A stretch of 64,000 bases of DNA from MKSF01 sp037190225 (lineage in GTDB: Bacteria; Bacteroidota; Bacteroidia; Chitinophagales; Chitinophagaceae), in assembly GCA_037190225.1 (NCBI GenBank), contig JBBCJL010000006.1, forward strand, positions 62,001-126,000, written 5' to 3'. The notes under the pieces were generated by a model. That model was given only the letters and a program-made list of their open reading frames with translations. It searched no databases and had not been told where the DNA came from. The position numbers and the translations under genes are program-made. This document shows positions 18,801 to 28,800 of the stretch, one piece after another; position 1 is the stretch's first letter; every line of letters begins with the position of its first letter.

Positions 18801-21800
18801 GACCTACTTTACTTTAATTTCTTCCTGGATATCTCTGGCAGGAACAGGTTTGAGCCTGTGAAAGGCTACGCAAAAGTGGAAGAGGTAGGCCTCTGTGCGA
18901 ATGATACCCTGTACGGCTATTTTAAGCTGAAACCGGAAAAAGCCGGCAAGAATACCTCAAAAACGGTGCACCCTGTTTCCCTGAGCGGCTTTAATACGGG
19001 GCGGATGTACCTGCCTCACATCATATACCCGGGCGCCACTGACTACGGAGAGATCAGCCTCTCGCAAACCGTAAAAGGTATGCAGGCCGCTATGGATGAG
19101 CTGTTTTCTATTGCCCAGAACCCGAACCTCCGTTTTGTGGACAGGGGATTGTCTAAATATTTTGACCTGAACCGTTCCTGGATACGGGTCAATACGCCGG
19201 GCAAAACCAAATTAGGCGGAGGCTCCAGGGTCAGGCAGCTTACGTTCACGGACAACTGGTCGAAAATGTCGCCTAACGGGACGGATGAAGTGATCGGTAA
19301 AATATATGACTATACCACTACCGACCCGGTAACGGGACAGCAGATCAGCAGCGGTGTTGCCAGCTACGAGCCGCTGATAGGAGGAGATGAGAACCCTAAC
19401 CGCAGACCGGTTCCCTATACCGGCGATGGCGGAAGGTTATTGCCGCCGGTGCAGATGTACCAGGAAGAGCCTTTAGGCGAAGCATTCTTTCCTGCCGGCT
19501 CGGTAGGCTACAGTAAGGTCACTGTAAGCAGCATACATAAAGACCAGGGACGTTCTTCTAAAAACCTGGATGAATATGCTTTCTACACCACCAGGGATTT
19601 TCCTTACTATATTGATAAAACAGCTATCAATGTGGATGAAGAATTCAGGAAGAACGGCCTGAGAAAGAAAAGGGAATTGCTGGAGGTCAGCCAGGGCTTT
19701 GCGGTGGTGCTGAATGACATGCACGGTAAGGCTAGATCCGTTGCCAATTATGTGATAAAAGGCAGCGAAAAGGAGCTTATTACTTCCGTGAAATATAAAT
19801 ACAGGGTGGATAATGCCGGGAAGCTGGATAACGATGTCAAGGTCGTAGGCAGGACCCAGGATCCGTTCAAGGGCAAGTTTGTCATTGAAAACGGGACGAT
19901 AGGGGAAGATATTGATATATCCCTGGACAACCGCGAACGGGTCAACCAATCACTTCGCGTACCTGTCAATTTTAACCTGAATGTGCTCAACTTCGGATTC
20001 ATTGTCGTACCGGTACCTACGGTATTTGTGCCGGTCAAGACGGAAGAAAGCATTTTCCGTACCGCTACGGCCACCAAGATCGTGCAGCAGTATGGTATCC
20101 TGGTCGCTACCGAGGTCAATGATCATGGTGCCGTTACAACCAATGAGCATCTTGTTTTTGACGGGGAATCCGGCAATGTGATCGTGAGCAAATCTACGAA
20201 TGAATTCAGGGATGTTACTACCAATATTAATTACCCGGCCTTATGGGCCTATCCCAATATGGGCGGAGCGTATGCCAACATCGGGTATGAAACGGATGCG
20301 GACTCGCTTTACGTCAATGACAATGGCGATGCCTATATCATGGGCCTGAAGGGCCCCAACTTATTGACGATGGGTGATGAATTGCTTATAAGCAGCAAAA
20401 ACGGCTTCCCGCAAATCGTATGGGTAGAGCGTATAGAGCCATGCGGTGGCACCAACCCCGGCAACCCTTCGACCTGGATCCTGCCACCTTCGTTTATCGG
20501 TGGTATCCTTCCCGGCACCTTCGGCAACTTTGAATATAATCCGGATGTTACCGCCATATCTCCTGAGATAGGTATCGGCGGCCCTTATGTGGACAACGGC
20601 GTACCCTGCTGCAGGATAAGGGTGGTGCCGCGGCTGAAATACCCTGACGGTGTGACGCAGTGGCGCCCTAACAATACAAGCCTGAAGAATATTTCAATCC
20701 GTGTGATCCGTTCCGGCCGGAAGAACCAGCTGAATGAAAGCTATATGAACATTGCCGCTTTGCACCATTTTGACCCGGTGTATTATACGGAATTCTTTAA
20801 CGGCAGCTTTAATAATAATGTGCTGGCAGCTAGTACACAGCTCTATACTAATGCCAGGACGGAAGATAATTTCAATCACCAGCCCTGGGGTGGCACCTAC
20901 GGATTTAACCAGTTTGTGAGGGGCCTGAAAGGTCATTACCAGGCAGAAAGCGGTTATTATTACCGTGCGGACAGGAAATATGATAACGGTCACAGCAGGA
21001 CGGACGGGGTGCTCCAGTCCTTTCACCCTGCCTGGTACAATCCCAATGACTATGTGGGTACGGCCTGTACCGATTATGCGTATAAATACCTGGCTTTATG
21101 GACGGGCGGTGTTAACTGGAAGCCCTCTGGCAGGATCAATGCTTTCAGCCCCCTGGGAGTACCGCTGGAAGAAACGGACGCTTCGGGGATCCGGTCCACA
21201 GCGCTTTTCGGCTATGGGCAGACCTTACCGGTAGCCGTGGCCCAGAATGCGGGATTCAGGCAGATCAGGTATTTTTCCTTTGAGGACCAGGACCGTATCA
21301 TGAACCTGGTGGCACGTTTCCAGGGCAGGTTCTTTGAGAGCGCCGCGATGCCCAACTTTAATACAGGTGCAGCAAATACTCATTACGGAAGGGAGTTTTA
21401 TAAACCTTCTGCTGATGTTTACGGAGAAGGAACTGAGGTGATCCAGGAAGGACATACAGGACAGCGTGCGCTGAAATTTACTCAGGCTGCGGGGCTGATC
21501 CTGGGAAAGCCGGCACATTTCGGTCCGGGAGAACGATTTTATATAAGCTGCTGGGTAAAAGGCTTTGTTCCTGCCAATAACAATATGGGAATACGGAATA
21601 TAACCGCATCAGGCTATACCACACAGAACCCCTTATACCCGGTAGGGAAGCCGGTAGAAGGCTGGTATAAGGTAGAAGGCTATTTCAATATGCCGAATGT
21701 GGACCAGATAGCGCTCTATATACCGGTGAACGGTCTGGTGGACGACCTGAGGATATGCCCTGCCAAATCCAATATGAAGAGCTTTGCATACAATCCTTTG

Positions 21801-21947
21801 AACTTCAGGTTGTATGCCATCCTTGACGAGAATAATTATGCCACTTTCTTTGAGTATGACGCGGAAGGTAAGCTGATACGGACGAAAAAAGAGACCGATA
21901 AAGGCATACTTACGGTCAACGAAAGCAGGATGTCGGTCTCCAAATAG
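15819..21947 (+). CDS. Giant SpvB/TcB-like shell protein of the RHS operon
   Basis: 2042 residues with a signal peptide (about 1-32, ending RSFA). Residues 54-114 carry a block, DLFSGDFVYNIPL..AYHSG..WVGLGWNINPGVINRSVRG, that follows the SpvB/TcdB N-terminal pattern (sugar-like tysiPl, SYnSG, GLGWsL, I.R...G). In Tc toxins this B subunit forms half of a hollow cocoon with an RHS C subunit. The middle is long and beta-rich with many Tyr/Asp turns. Residues about 1850-1990 resemble a jelly-roll, carbohydrate-binding-type module (GHTGQRALKF, FYISCWVKG). The end returns to an RHS-like strand, FFEYDAEGKLIRTKKE. It lies immediately upstream of the RHS toxin. The function is inferred from this resemblance and synteny. 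Confidence 0.65.
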   Translation: MRYHSGLIKPTARVMFIAMLLELIIPATRSFALTGGPTQPEVQTFEPVATTDMVDLFSGDFVYNIPLLDIEGYPINIAYHSGAGIEDEASWVGLGWNINPGVINRSVRGIPDDFAGEKIEKYLKIKPEVELSLDAGFAAEFFGSDLVRANIGNTLTFNNYKGMGVGFNAGLSFKYLQSGLGISSGSFDGADVSANVSLSYATSPTEETSGFGGSLWAGTGFNTRSGMKAISFGVNASTVSNLSASKRKNEANDKIGSYGRNRSTPISFSSYIPIGMQNYVPSVGNASKALSLSFSAGIGTEIGGAYPHFRAAASGSILSYETYGGKRAYGYLNLQGAGEDALLDFSREKDGIYNRTLPNLPLSSMTYDIFSISGQGTGGMFRPFRNDFGSVYDPKTGNMSFDGAFHVEAGIGTGFGGLFEFGVNTTYTMTEMRSGPVNKKAFLSQRPRSSFEPAYFRQAGEMTTSRHRQNASTRTKSAVRVDADFKVFDKNRNSMGNMSNYLGNLADRTTRANLLTYFTNREAADIDKMAMHRSLRNYPAGNTFLNVSPGGITRLQGNAGKINSRKAHHIGEFSQVLPDGRRYVYGIPAMNNIQKEVTFSVANPDMGALPYKTGLYTGYSDQDNSYENDKGRDRFFQMSVTPAYAHSYLLTEVLSNDYVDILGDGPTEDDLGNYTRFNYRRTSADYRWRAPYANGAEKIAQYNPGYYADKGDDKASYIMGSKELWYLHSIESKNYIAEFYVSKRTDGKGVTSPLISSSDTSALRSLNSEMDATYRNNAATDADVVYKLDSIKLYSKNDRFVNGNNAVAIKTVMFRYETNAGKQLCRNVPNAVPGTGKLTLKSIAFRNGHSQVSLMNPYEFEYSSVNPDYNFISKDRWGNYQQPDTNVAGFEFPYVRQNKEEADANASAWQLTRIKMPSRGIINITYESDDYSYVMDKPAMEMLQVAGAGNTKNYIADHALYLDQNNIRNYIYFRRDIGREFQGRSLRENYLPGDDLLYFNFFLDISGRNRFEPVKGYAKVEEVGLCANDTLYGYFKLKPEKAGKNTSKTVHPVSLSGFNTGRMYLPHIIYPGATDYGEISLSQTVKGMQAAMDELFSIAQNPNLRFVDRGLSKYFDLNRSWIRVNTPGKTKLGGGSRVRQLTFTDNWSKMSPNGTDEVIGKIYDYTTTDPVTGQQISSGVASYEPLIGGDENPNRRPVPYTGDGGRLLPPVQMYQEEPLGEAFFPAGSVGYSKVTVSSIHKDQGRSSKNLDEYAFYTTRDFPYYIDKTAINVDEEFRKNGLRKKRELLEVSQGFAVVLNDMHGKARSVANYVIKGSEKELITSVKYKYRVDNAGKLDNDVKVVGRTQDPFKGKFVIENGTIGEDIDISLDNRERVNQSLRVPVNFNLNVLNFGFIVVPVPTVFVPVKTEESIFRTATATKIVQQYGILVATEVNDHGAVTTNEHLVFDGESGNVIVSKSTNEFRDVTTNINYPALWAYPNMGGAYANIGYETDADSLYVNDNGDAYIMGLKGPNLLTMGDELLISSKNGFPQIVWVERIEPCGGTNPGNPSTWILPPSFIGGILPGTFGNFEYNPDVTAISPEIGIGGPYVDNGVPCCRIRVVPRLKYPDGVTQWRPNNTSLKNISIRVIRSGRKNQLNESYMNIAALHHFDPVYYTEFFNGSFNNNVLAASTQLYTNARTEDNFNHQPWGGTYGFNQFVRGLKGHYQAESGYYYRADRKYDNGHSRTDGVLQSFHPAWYNPNDYVGTACTDYAYKYLALWTGGVNWKPSGRINAFSPLGVPLEETDASGIRSTALFGYGQTLPVAVAQNAGFRQIRYFSFEDQDRIMNLVARFQGRFFESAAMPNFNTGAANTHYGREFYKPSADVYGEGTEVIQEGHTGQRALKFTQAAGLILGKPAHFGPGERFYISCWVKGFVPANNNMGIRNITASGYTTQNPLYPVGKPVEGWYKVEGYFNMPNVDQIALYIPVNGLVDDLRICPAKSNMKSFAYNPLNFRLYAILDENNYATFFEYDAEGKLIRTKKETDKGILTVNESRMSVSK

Positions 21948-21994
21948 GTCGCGAAGAATCATAATTAAAACTATTTAAACCTGAAAACAGAGCT

Positions 21995-22732
21995 ATGAAG
22001 AAGTCAATGAAATTTATCCGGGCCATCGGCCTTACCGCAATGCTGGTATCAGGCGTTATCCTGGTACAATTTGCCGGGGCAGGGAAAAATGCTGAAACGG
22101 AGCGGTATAAAGAGATGCTGAAGGTATTCTTTTCCTCCGGCCAGATCGCTTATGACTACCACGCCTCATTCGATACAGAGGATAGTGCAGGCCTTGTATC
22201 TTCCGGCAGGATGATAAGGAGCGGTCAGGATTACATAGACAGTAACGCGCAATATTACCGGATCCTTGCGGGTAATACGTTCCTGAATGTTGATCTTGGT
22301 ATGAAGTCCGTGTTCCTGGTGGATATCGCCGCAATGGAGGAAAAAATGGGATTTGTAAGAGCAGACCTGAACAATACCCTGTTCAATGTTACGGATTCCA
22401 ATTATGCCGCCCTGGGAACCTGGCATATGATAGCCCCTCAAAAGAACGATTCGCTGGTGGGTGTGGTCTTTACTGTAAGCGACACCACCGGTCAGCCGGT
22501 CAGCAAGGTGGAGTTTCTGTTTAAGGGAACAGCAGTGCATACCATGAATGTGCACTTCAGGAATGCGGGGCAGGTGAGCGAAGGTGTAACCAATATGATG
22601 GTCCGTATGACCAACTTCAGCGCCGGTCATACGGACCTGTCTGAAAAGATTGCGGCCGTTATTTCGATGGATGGCCCGGGCGGTCCCCTGCTAGCGGACA
22701 GATTCCGGGATTTCAAGCTCAGGAGGCTGTAG
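21995..22732 (+). CDS. Small secreted protein, operon gene 6
   Basis: 245 residues with an N-terminal signal (MKKSMKFIRAIGLTAMLVSG). The mature part is beta-rich and reminiscent of LolA-like curved sheets (SGRMIRSGQDYIDSN, VSKVEFLFKG), but no motif secures that. It sits 47 bases after the shell protein and 105 bases before the RHS toxin, with no terminator between. A periplasmic assembly or targeting factor for the two giants is possible; the function is unknown. Confidence 0.55.
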   Translation: MKKSMKFIRAIGLTAMLVSGVILVQFAGAGKNAETERYKEMLKVFFSSGQIAYDYHASFDTEDSAGLVSSGRMIRSGQDYIDSNAQYYRILAGNTFLNVDLGMKSVFLVDIAAMEEKMGFVRADLNNTLFNVTDSNYAALGTWHMIAPQKNDSLVGVVFTVSDTTGQPVSKVEFLFKGTAVHTMNVHFRNAGQVSEGVTNMMVRMTNFSAGHTDLSEKIAAVISMDGPGGPLLADRFRDFKLRRL

Positions 22733-22837
22733 CGCCCGGCTGTTGTAGAACCCTATTAAGAACCTTATTATACTTTCATTGCAGCTGCCGTATCTCCTGA
22801 TCCGTAGCCCTGCACTGCACTTAAAAATGCCTATATT

Positions 22838-25800
22838 ATGGGAGCCATTTTCAAAAAAGCTATATTATTGTTGCTGACCCTTTTGCTGTTTGCAAAGGCC
22901 AAAGGGCAGGATTTCCGGTTTTTCCCGGATGGAGACACCCGCACCTTTTACTCCGGGGATATTAAAACCAACGGCGGAAGCAATACATCGTATAATGACG
23001 TCCTGGGCATGGCGACTGCTCATGAATGGATCTATATGGTTGCCAACAGCACTACCTGGCAGAATAAATATCTCTTCAAAAGCGTGGTGAATATGATCCG
23101 AGTCGGGGTCGATCACAACACCAGGGCAGACCAGGCCAGCTATAAGTACAAGATCATACTGCAGGTGACCGGGTATTCCAACCCGGGCAACCCTACTTCC
23201 GGGGTGACGCTGCCGCCTTACGAGTTTGAGGTGGAATACCGGAAGAACGCCCTGGCTGCCTATAAGGACCTCGATGTGCTGCGCCTGCCCGCTAACGGCT
23301 TCTATGCTTTCCAGGTCAGGCTGCTGGACGTATTTGACATCAGCGGCAGTACGCCGGTGCCGGTCAGCAGGAATGATCTGGCGGAGAATTTTAAGATAGA
23401 AGCGGAGGTCATTACCCAGCGTTATGATACCGATGACGGAACGATGAAGGATGTGTTCATCAATTCGCAGTTCAACGCTGCTACCCAGTCCCTCGATGTA
23501 TATTGGGCGCATGTGCCGCAGGCGGACCACAGGAATACGCCGCCGGGTTATTTACCGATGTTTGATGTCTTTAAGCCGGTAAAATATGAGCTGGAATGGT
23601 TATATATTGACGATTATGTCCTGAACAGCAACGGGACAAAGGGGTACAGGTTCACCGGTTCCAGCTATACCATTCCCTATGACTTCAGGAGCAACAGCAC
23701 CCGCGTACAGACGCATCAGAATTATTACAGCATACCTATGGTATACGGGCACGGCGCAGTTATTTTCAGGCTCAGGCAGGTCAGGCCCAGCTCCATCAAC
23801 TTTTCGGAAACCGTTTACTACCCGTGGAATATGCCGGAGACCGGTACCCTGACCCCCGGACAGTTTTACAGCAACGGTAACAACCTGGCATGGGGCAGCC
23901 CCTATATCAGGCCTTCCAATTGCCTGTTCATCAATGAGACGCCGTTCATTAATGACAGCCTTAACTGGCAGTACACGGTATCGTTTGCGGAAGAAGGTAA
24001 ATACAAGCATGTGGTCAACTATTTTGACGGTATGGGAAAGAACCGCCAGACACAGACCAAGATCAATACGGATGACAATTATGTGATCGGCGTGGATAAT
24101 ATCTATGATTTTGAAGGCAGGCCTGCGATCACGACCTTACCGGTGCCAGTGCTCAGCCGGAATATCAGGTATAAGCCTGACCTGTCCCTGAACGCCGCGA
24201 CCGGTCAGCCGTATAGGGCGGCGGATTTCGATGGCGGTTGCGGAACGGACTCCATAGCGCCGCTGGCAGCCCAGGCGCTGGCCAATATATACTACTCGCC
24301 CTTAAATCCTGATAAGGCCGGTATGCAGCAATTCGTACCGGACGCGGAGGGCTATCCCCTTATAGAGACCCGCTATGCAGCCGACTATACCGATAAGGTG
24401 CAGTGGCAGGGTGGTGCGGGCCTGGAATTCCAGAGATGGAAAGGCAGGGGTACGCAGTATGTCTATTCAAGGGCCGGGCAGCGGGAGCTGAACCGCTTGT
24501 TCGGATCGGAAGCCGGTTATGCCAGCTATTATCCCAAACAGACCATCATCGACCCTAACGGGCAGGCCAGCTTTTCCATAACGGACGCATCGGGCAAGGT
24601 CGTGGCTACCGGCTTGTCCGGGACAGCTCCGGACAGCGCGCTTTATCCCCTGGAAGCGCTCAGCAGCCTGCCGGAAGCTACTTACCGGGAAAGCGATGTT
24701 CTGAAGGACCTGCCGCAGGAAACGGGGCTGTCCTTCCGGAATGCCCAGGTCAATTATTTCAACGAGGCGCTCTCCCGGAACAGCCTGAAATATAAGCTGG
24801 GTATTCCGCCGTTCCCTGCCTGTGATGACCAGTTCATCCGGGTGGAAGGACAATACAGGATCACGCTGTTCGATGAATGCAATACACAGACGGCGATAAC
24901 CATGACGGGGACTGTCGGCAGTAACGGCATTTCCGCACAGGCAGGGACTGATCATTTTGAGAGCGTCCGAGATTCCGCGCAGCTAGTACCGGGTAAATAT
25001 ACCATACAAAAAGAGCTGACCTTCTCCGACAGCGCCATTGTGCACCTGGCCTCCGGTTTTGTGGAGAGCAACAGTGGCGATGGCCTGTGCTATGAGGGCA
25101 AGGAGCCGTTTATAAGAAAAGAAATAGAGCAAAGCACCTTTCCCTGTGAGCCGGGGGAAGACGGGAATGACTGTGACGCACTGAAAAGGCAGATGATGCA
25201 GGAATTGTACCCCGGGGCCAAATACGGGCGATATATCAGTAATGCGGACGGCAGCTTTTCTGCCGGAGCAGCCAACTCCATTTTTACGATGATCGTTGCC
25301 CCGCTGGATACCAACTGGGTACTTACTACCAACCCTCAGCCCGGGGATATTTGTAAATACAGCATAAGAGAGATCCGCAGGGAGTGGGTACCGACACCGG
25401 GAGGTAATGAGACGATAAACTATAAAACGGGTTATTGTAAGCCACTGGAAGATTATCTGCATACTATCACTGCACCTTACCCCTACCAGATATATAATAC
25501 CTCTAATGTAGACTGTCCGCCATCTTATTTTATAATGGCCGACAGCCCGGTATGCAGTACCAGGGTGACTTCGATACCGGAGACCAAATGCCTGTATGAA
25601 GTGATCTACCTGGGAAGAGGTAACTTTACCTATACCTGCAACGGACAATCTGTTACCATACCGGTGATTGGCGCGCATACAGAATACATCTGGGCAACTG
25701 ATACCGCCGATATACCGAATACCAGGGATGTACCTCCGGGTATCCAGGGACAATTATGTAACCAGACTATGAATCTGCCCTGGGTAACAGGCTATAAACA

Positions 25801-28800
25801 TATCAATCCGGAACCCATTGAATGTATTTATTATATACCGCCGCATTACCGGTACCAGTCAGCCTGCCTGGGAGACAATATTACGATCCCTGTTAAGAAA
25901 GTATCGGTAACGGGGACTACCTATACAACGAATACCTTGCTGAAAGATGTGACACCGGACATGCTGATCGCCAGCTTTAATGATGAGATTGCAGAAAAGC
26001 TGCTGCCGCTGCACCCGGAGTATTGTAAGCTGCAGGCCTGTGACAGCAGTAAATTTGAATCCATCCTGTCCGGCATAGAAAGCTATGATGAAGCGGCAGC
26101 TTTAGGTATGCATACCTTGCAGGGCGTCCTGAGCAAAGATCCGTTGAGCCAGGCTAACCCGAATGCGCCCAATGCGCCTTTTACCGCAGCAGAGCTGTCT
26201 CACTTTGCCATGGATGCCAACCTTACCGGGCCGAATGCCAACCTGCTCAGGCGGCTGGATACGATGGCCCTGGTTCAGGCCTACTGTGGCAGCAATGCCC
26301 CGGAAGCTACCTGGCACTGCCAGGTGGTCACCCATGCTGCTGATATCAATCTCATGAACCTGTCCGATCCGGTCATTAAGGAACTGTATGTCAGGTCCCT
26401 GAAAGCATTGTACCTGGCTAACCGCAGCACCCGTAAACAGCTGTTTACCGATGCTACCGGCAATAACTGCGCCCCCTGTGATACCCAGCGTATGGAGCTG
26501 ACGGGCAGTCCTGTATTTCCCAATGTCTTTAACCCGGCAGGCCAGTTTGTTGTAGACTCTGTTCCGCAATATATTAAAACTGCTGTCAATAATTACCTTA
26601 ATAATCCTACAACCACCATTCCACAGGTGATACAGGATGAATTGAATCAGATGGGGAACAATGGTCAGTGCAACGACCAGATCACCGCGATCATGCAGGA
26701 CCTGGAACCCTGTCTGGGACAGAGCAATACAGGTTTTTGGATCGCTTATGATCTGACGACCTATTGTCACAACTATGGTATCGACCAGTTGAGTCCTGCC
26801 GTATTGCGTTCCATACTGGTAACGCGGCTGGGTGGTATCTCCGACCTGTGCCAGCCTTTCCTGACCCGGTATAAGCTCTACGAACCGGATGTCGCGGCGG
26901 AAGGAGATTATGTGTCGGAACCGGGTGCCTTGTATGAAGACTTCAGGACGTTACTGAACAGGACAGAGGTTAAGAATGCCGTATTGAAATCACAGCCCTC
27001 GGGTAGTCCGCAGGAGGCCTTTAGCCTGGATCCGGCCAATACCTTTGAAGCAGCGCTGGCAGCGAAGCTGGGTATCGGCACCGCGGCACCTGTGAACGTA
27101 AGGGGCTATATCGAAAATGTGGACCTGGGTTCGGGATTTGTGACCGTTGTAAAGGTGACCGTTGCTTCAGGCAGCAATGCGGAACATATTTACCTGGCCC
27201 CGAGAAGCGTTGCTGCTTCTGCATTTCCTAATCCCTTCGCCAATCTTAACTTTAATACTGTATACAGCGTACTGGATGAAATGCCGGTGGTTGAAGGCGG
27301 GATAGCTGATAAGCTTGCTTATGTCACCCTGAGAGTTACGGTACCTCCGGGAATAGTTCCGACTTTCCCCGATCCCCTGGCATATTCGGTATGGACCAGC
27401 TCTATACCGCTCCTTAAGCTGAAAGATAAGGCGGGTGTGGAAGATTGTATCAACTGTGAGCAGCTCCGGAGGGCGGTAGCCGCATTCCAGGCAGATACGG
27501 CGTTCTACAGTCTTCCCGCCGATGTGAAGCATCCGCTGTTTTTCCGGACTCTTAAAAATCACCTGAACTACACGCTGGGCGCCACCCAGAATGAAAGTGC
27601 CTACCGTGATATGCTGGAAGGCTGTGCTATGAGCGACCGGTTCAATTTTAAAAATGCACCTGCGGTCATTGAGTTCAGCCTGGCATCAGGCGGTGCAAAC
27701 AACTTCGGCCACGCCATGAACCGGGTGAGAAGTATCCGGGATCGCTTCCAGGACCTGAGTATTCCTTATTATGCGTTCAGGCGACCCAGCGGGGAGGTGC
27801 GGCTCAGGATAGACCTGAACAGTGTGCCTAAAGACAGCCTGGTGATAGTGAAGCAATTCATTATGGGACTGTCCGGTAGCCCCGTTTATATGCCCGCCGG
27901 CTATGACGCGGAACTGTTCCGGTCAGGTACGGGAACACCGGTCATCGCCGGGGCAAGTGTAAGTCATGAAAGGGTTAAATACCTGCTTCCGGATGGCGCT
28001 GTGACAGAAGTATTCTGGTTTCAGATAACTGCTAATAACCAGTCTGTCAACACTATCAACAAAGTTATGACATCGGTTGCCAACTATGTGGCGAGGGATA
28101 CTATCGGCGCTTATCAGCAGATACATTACGGATATGCTGTTTTCCGTTCCCCGGATTATAGAAGTATTGAAAAAAGGGATTACCTGGATTATGTGTATGG
28201 CATGAGCACGGAAAGCGACCCGGTGCTGGCTGACGCTCTGAGTCCGGTTGCAGTAAAGAATGCAGTAAGTACACTGAATGCTCCCGGGTTAAAGCTGAGC
28301 TATAATAATCCCTGGAAGGAAAATGACAAGCAGCATCTCTATTACTGGGATACGGTCCAGAGCAATGCCGGCTTTACACGCCTGCAGACCACTCTGAATC
28401 AGGTGAAAAATACACTTTCCGGCAATAAGCTATTCCCGGCCGCAGCTGCTGTCAATATTTCCGGCAGTCCCGGCGTTCAGAATGCTTCGGTAAAAGCTTT
28501 CCGCCTGGCCAATGGCAATGCCTGGTACCGGGTATTCGATGCGCAGAACAAGCTGTATAATATTTACCTGGTGCCTTCTGAAAGGATGACGGCTCCTGCA
28601 GAGGAATACGCCATGGTATCTGCCGCGCCCGCTATCCGCCTGGGAGAAGGAGATTCCGCTATCTACCGCTTTAATATCACTATGAAAAAAGGCAGCCACG
28701 AAGTGATCGTGGAGGGCTATACGGATTTTCCTATTGGCACAGGCGGTATGATCCGTAATGTGGTACTGTCGAAGAACGGTAATCCCAAAGGTCGTATCAT

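Noticed and set aside
24983..25753. 256-residue minus-strand frame inside the RHS gene
   Set aside because: Antisense shadow of the cysteine-rich region with no recognisable motif.
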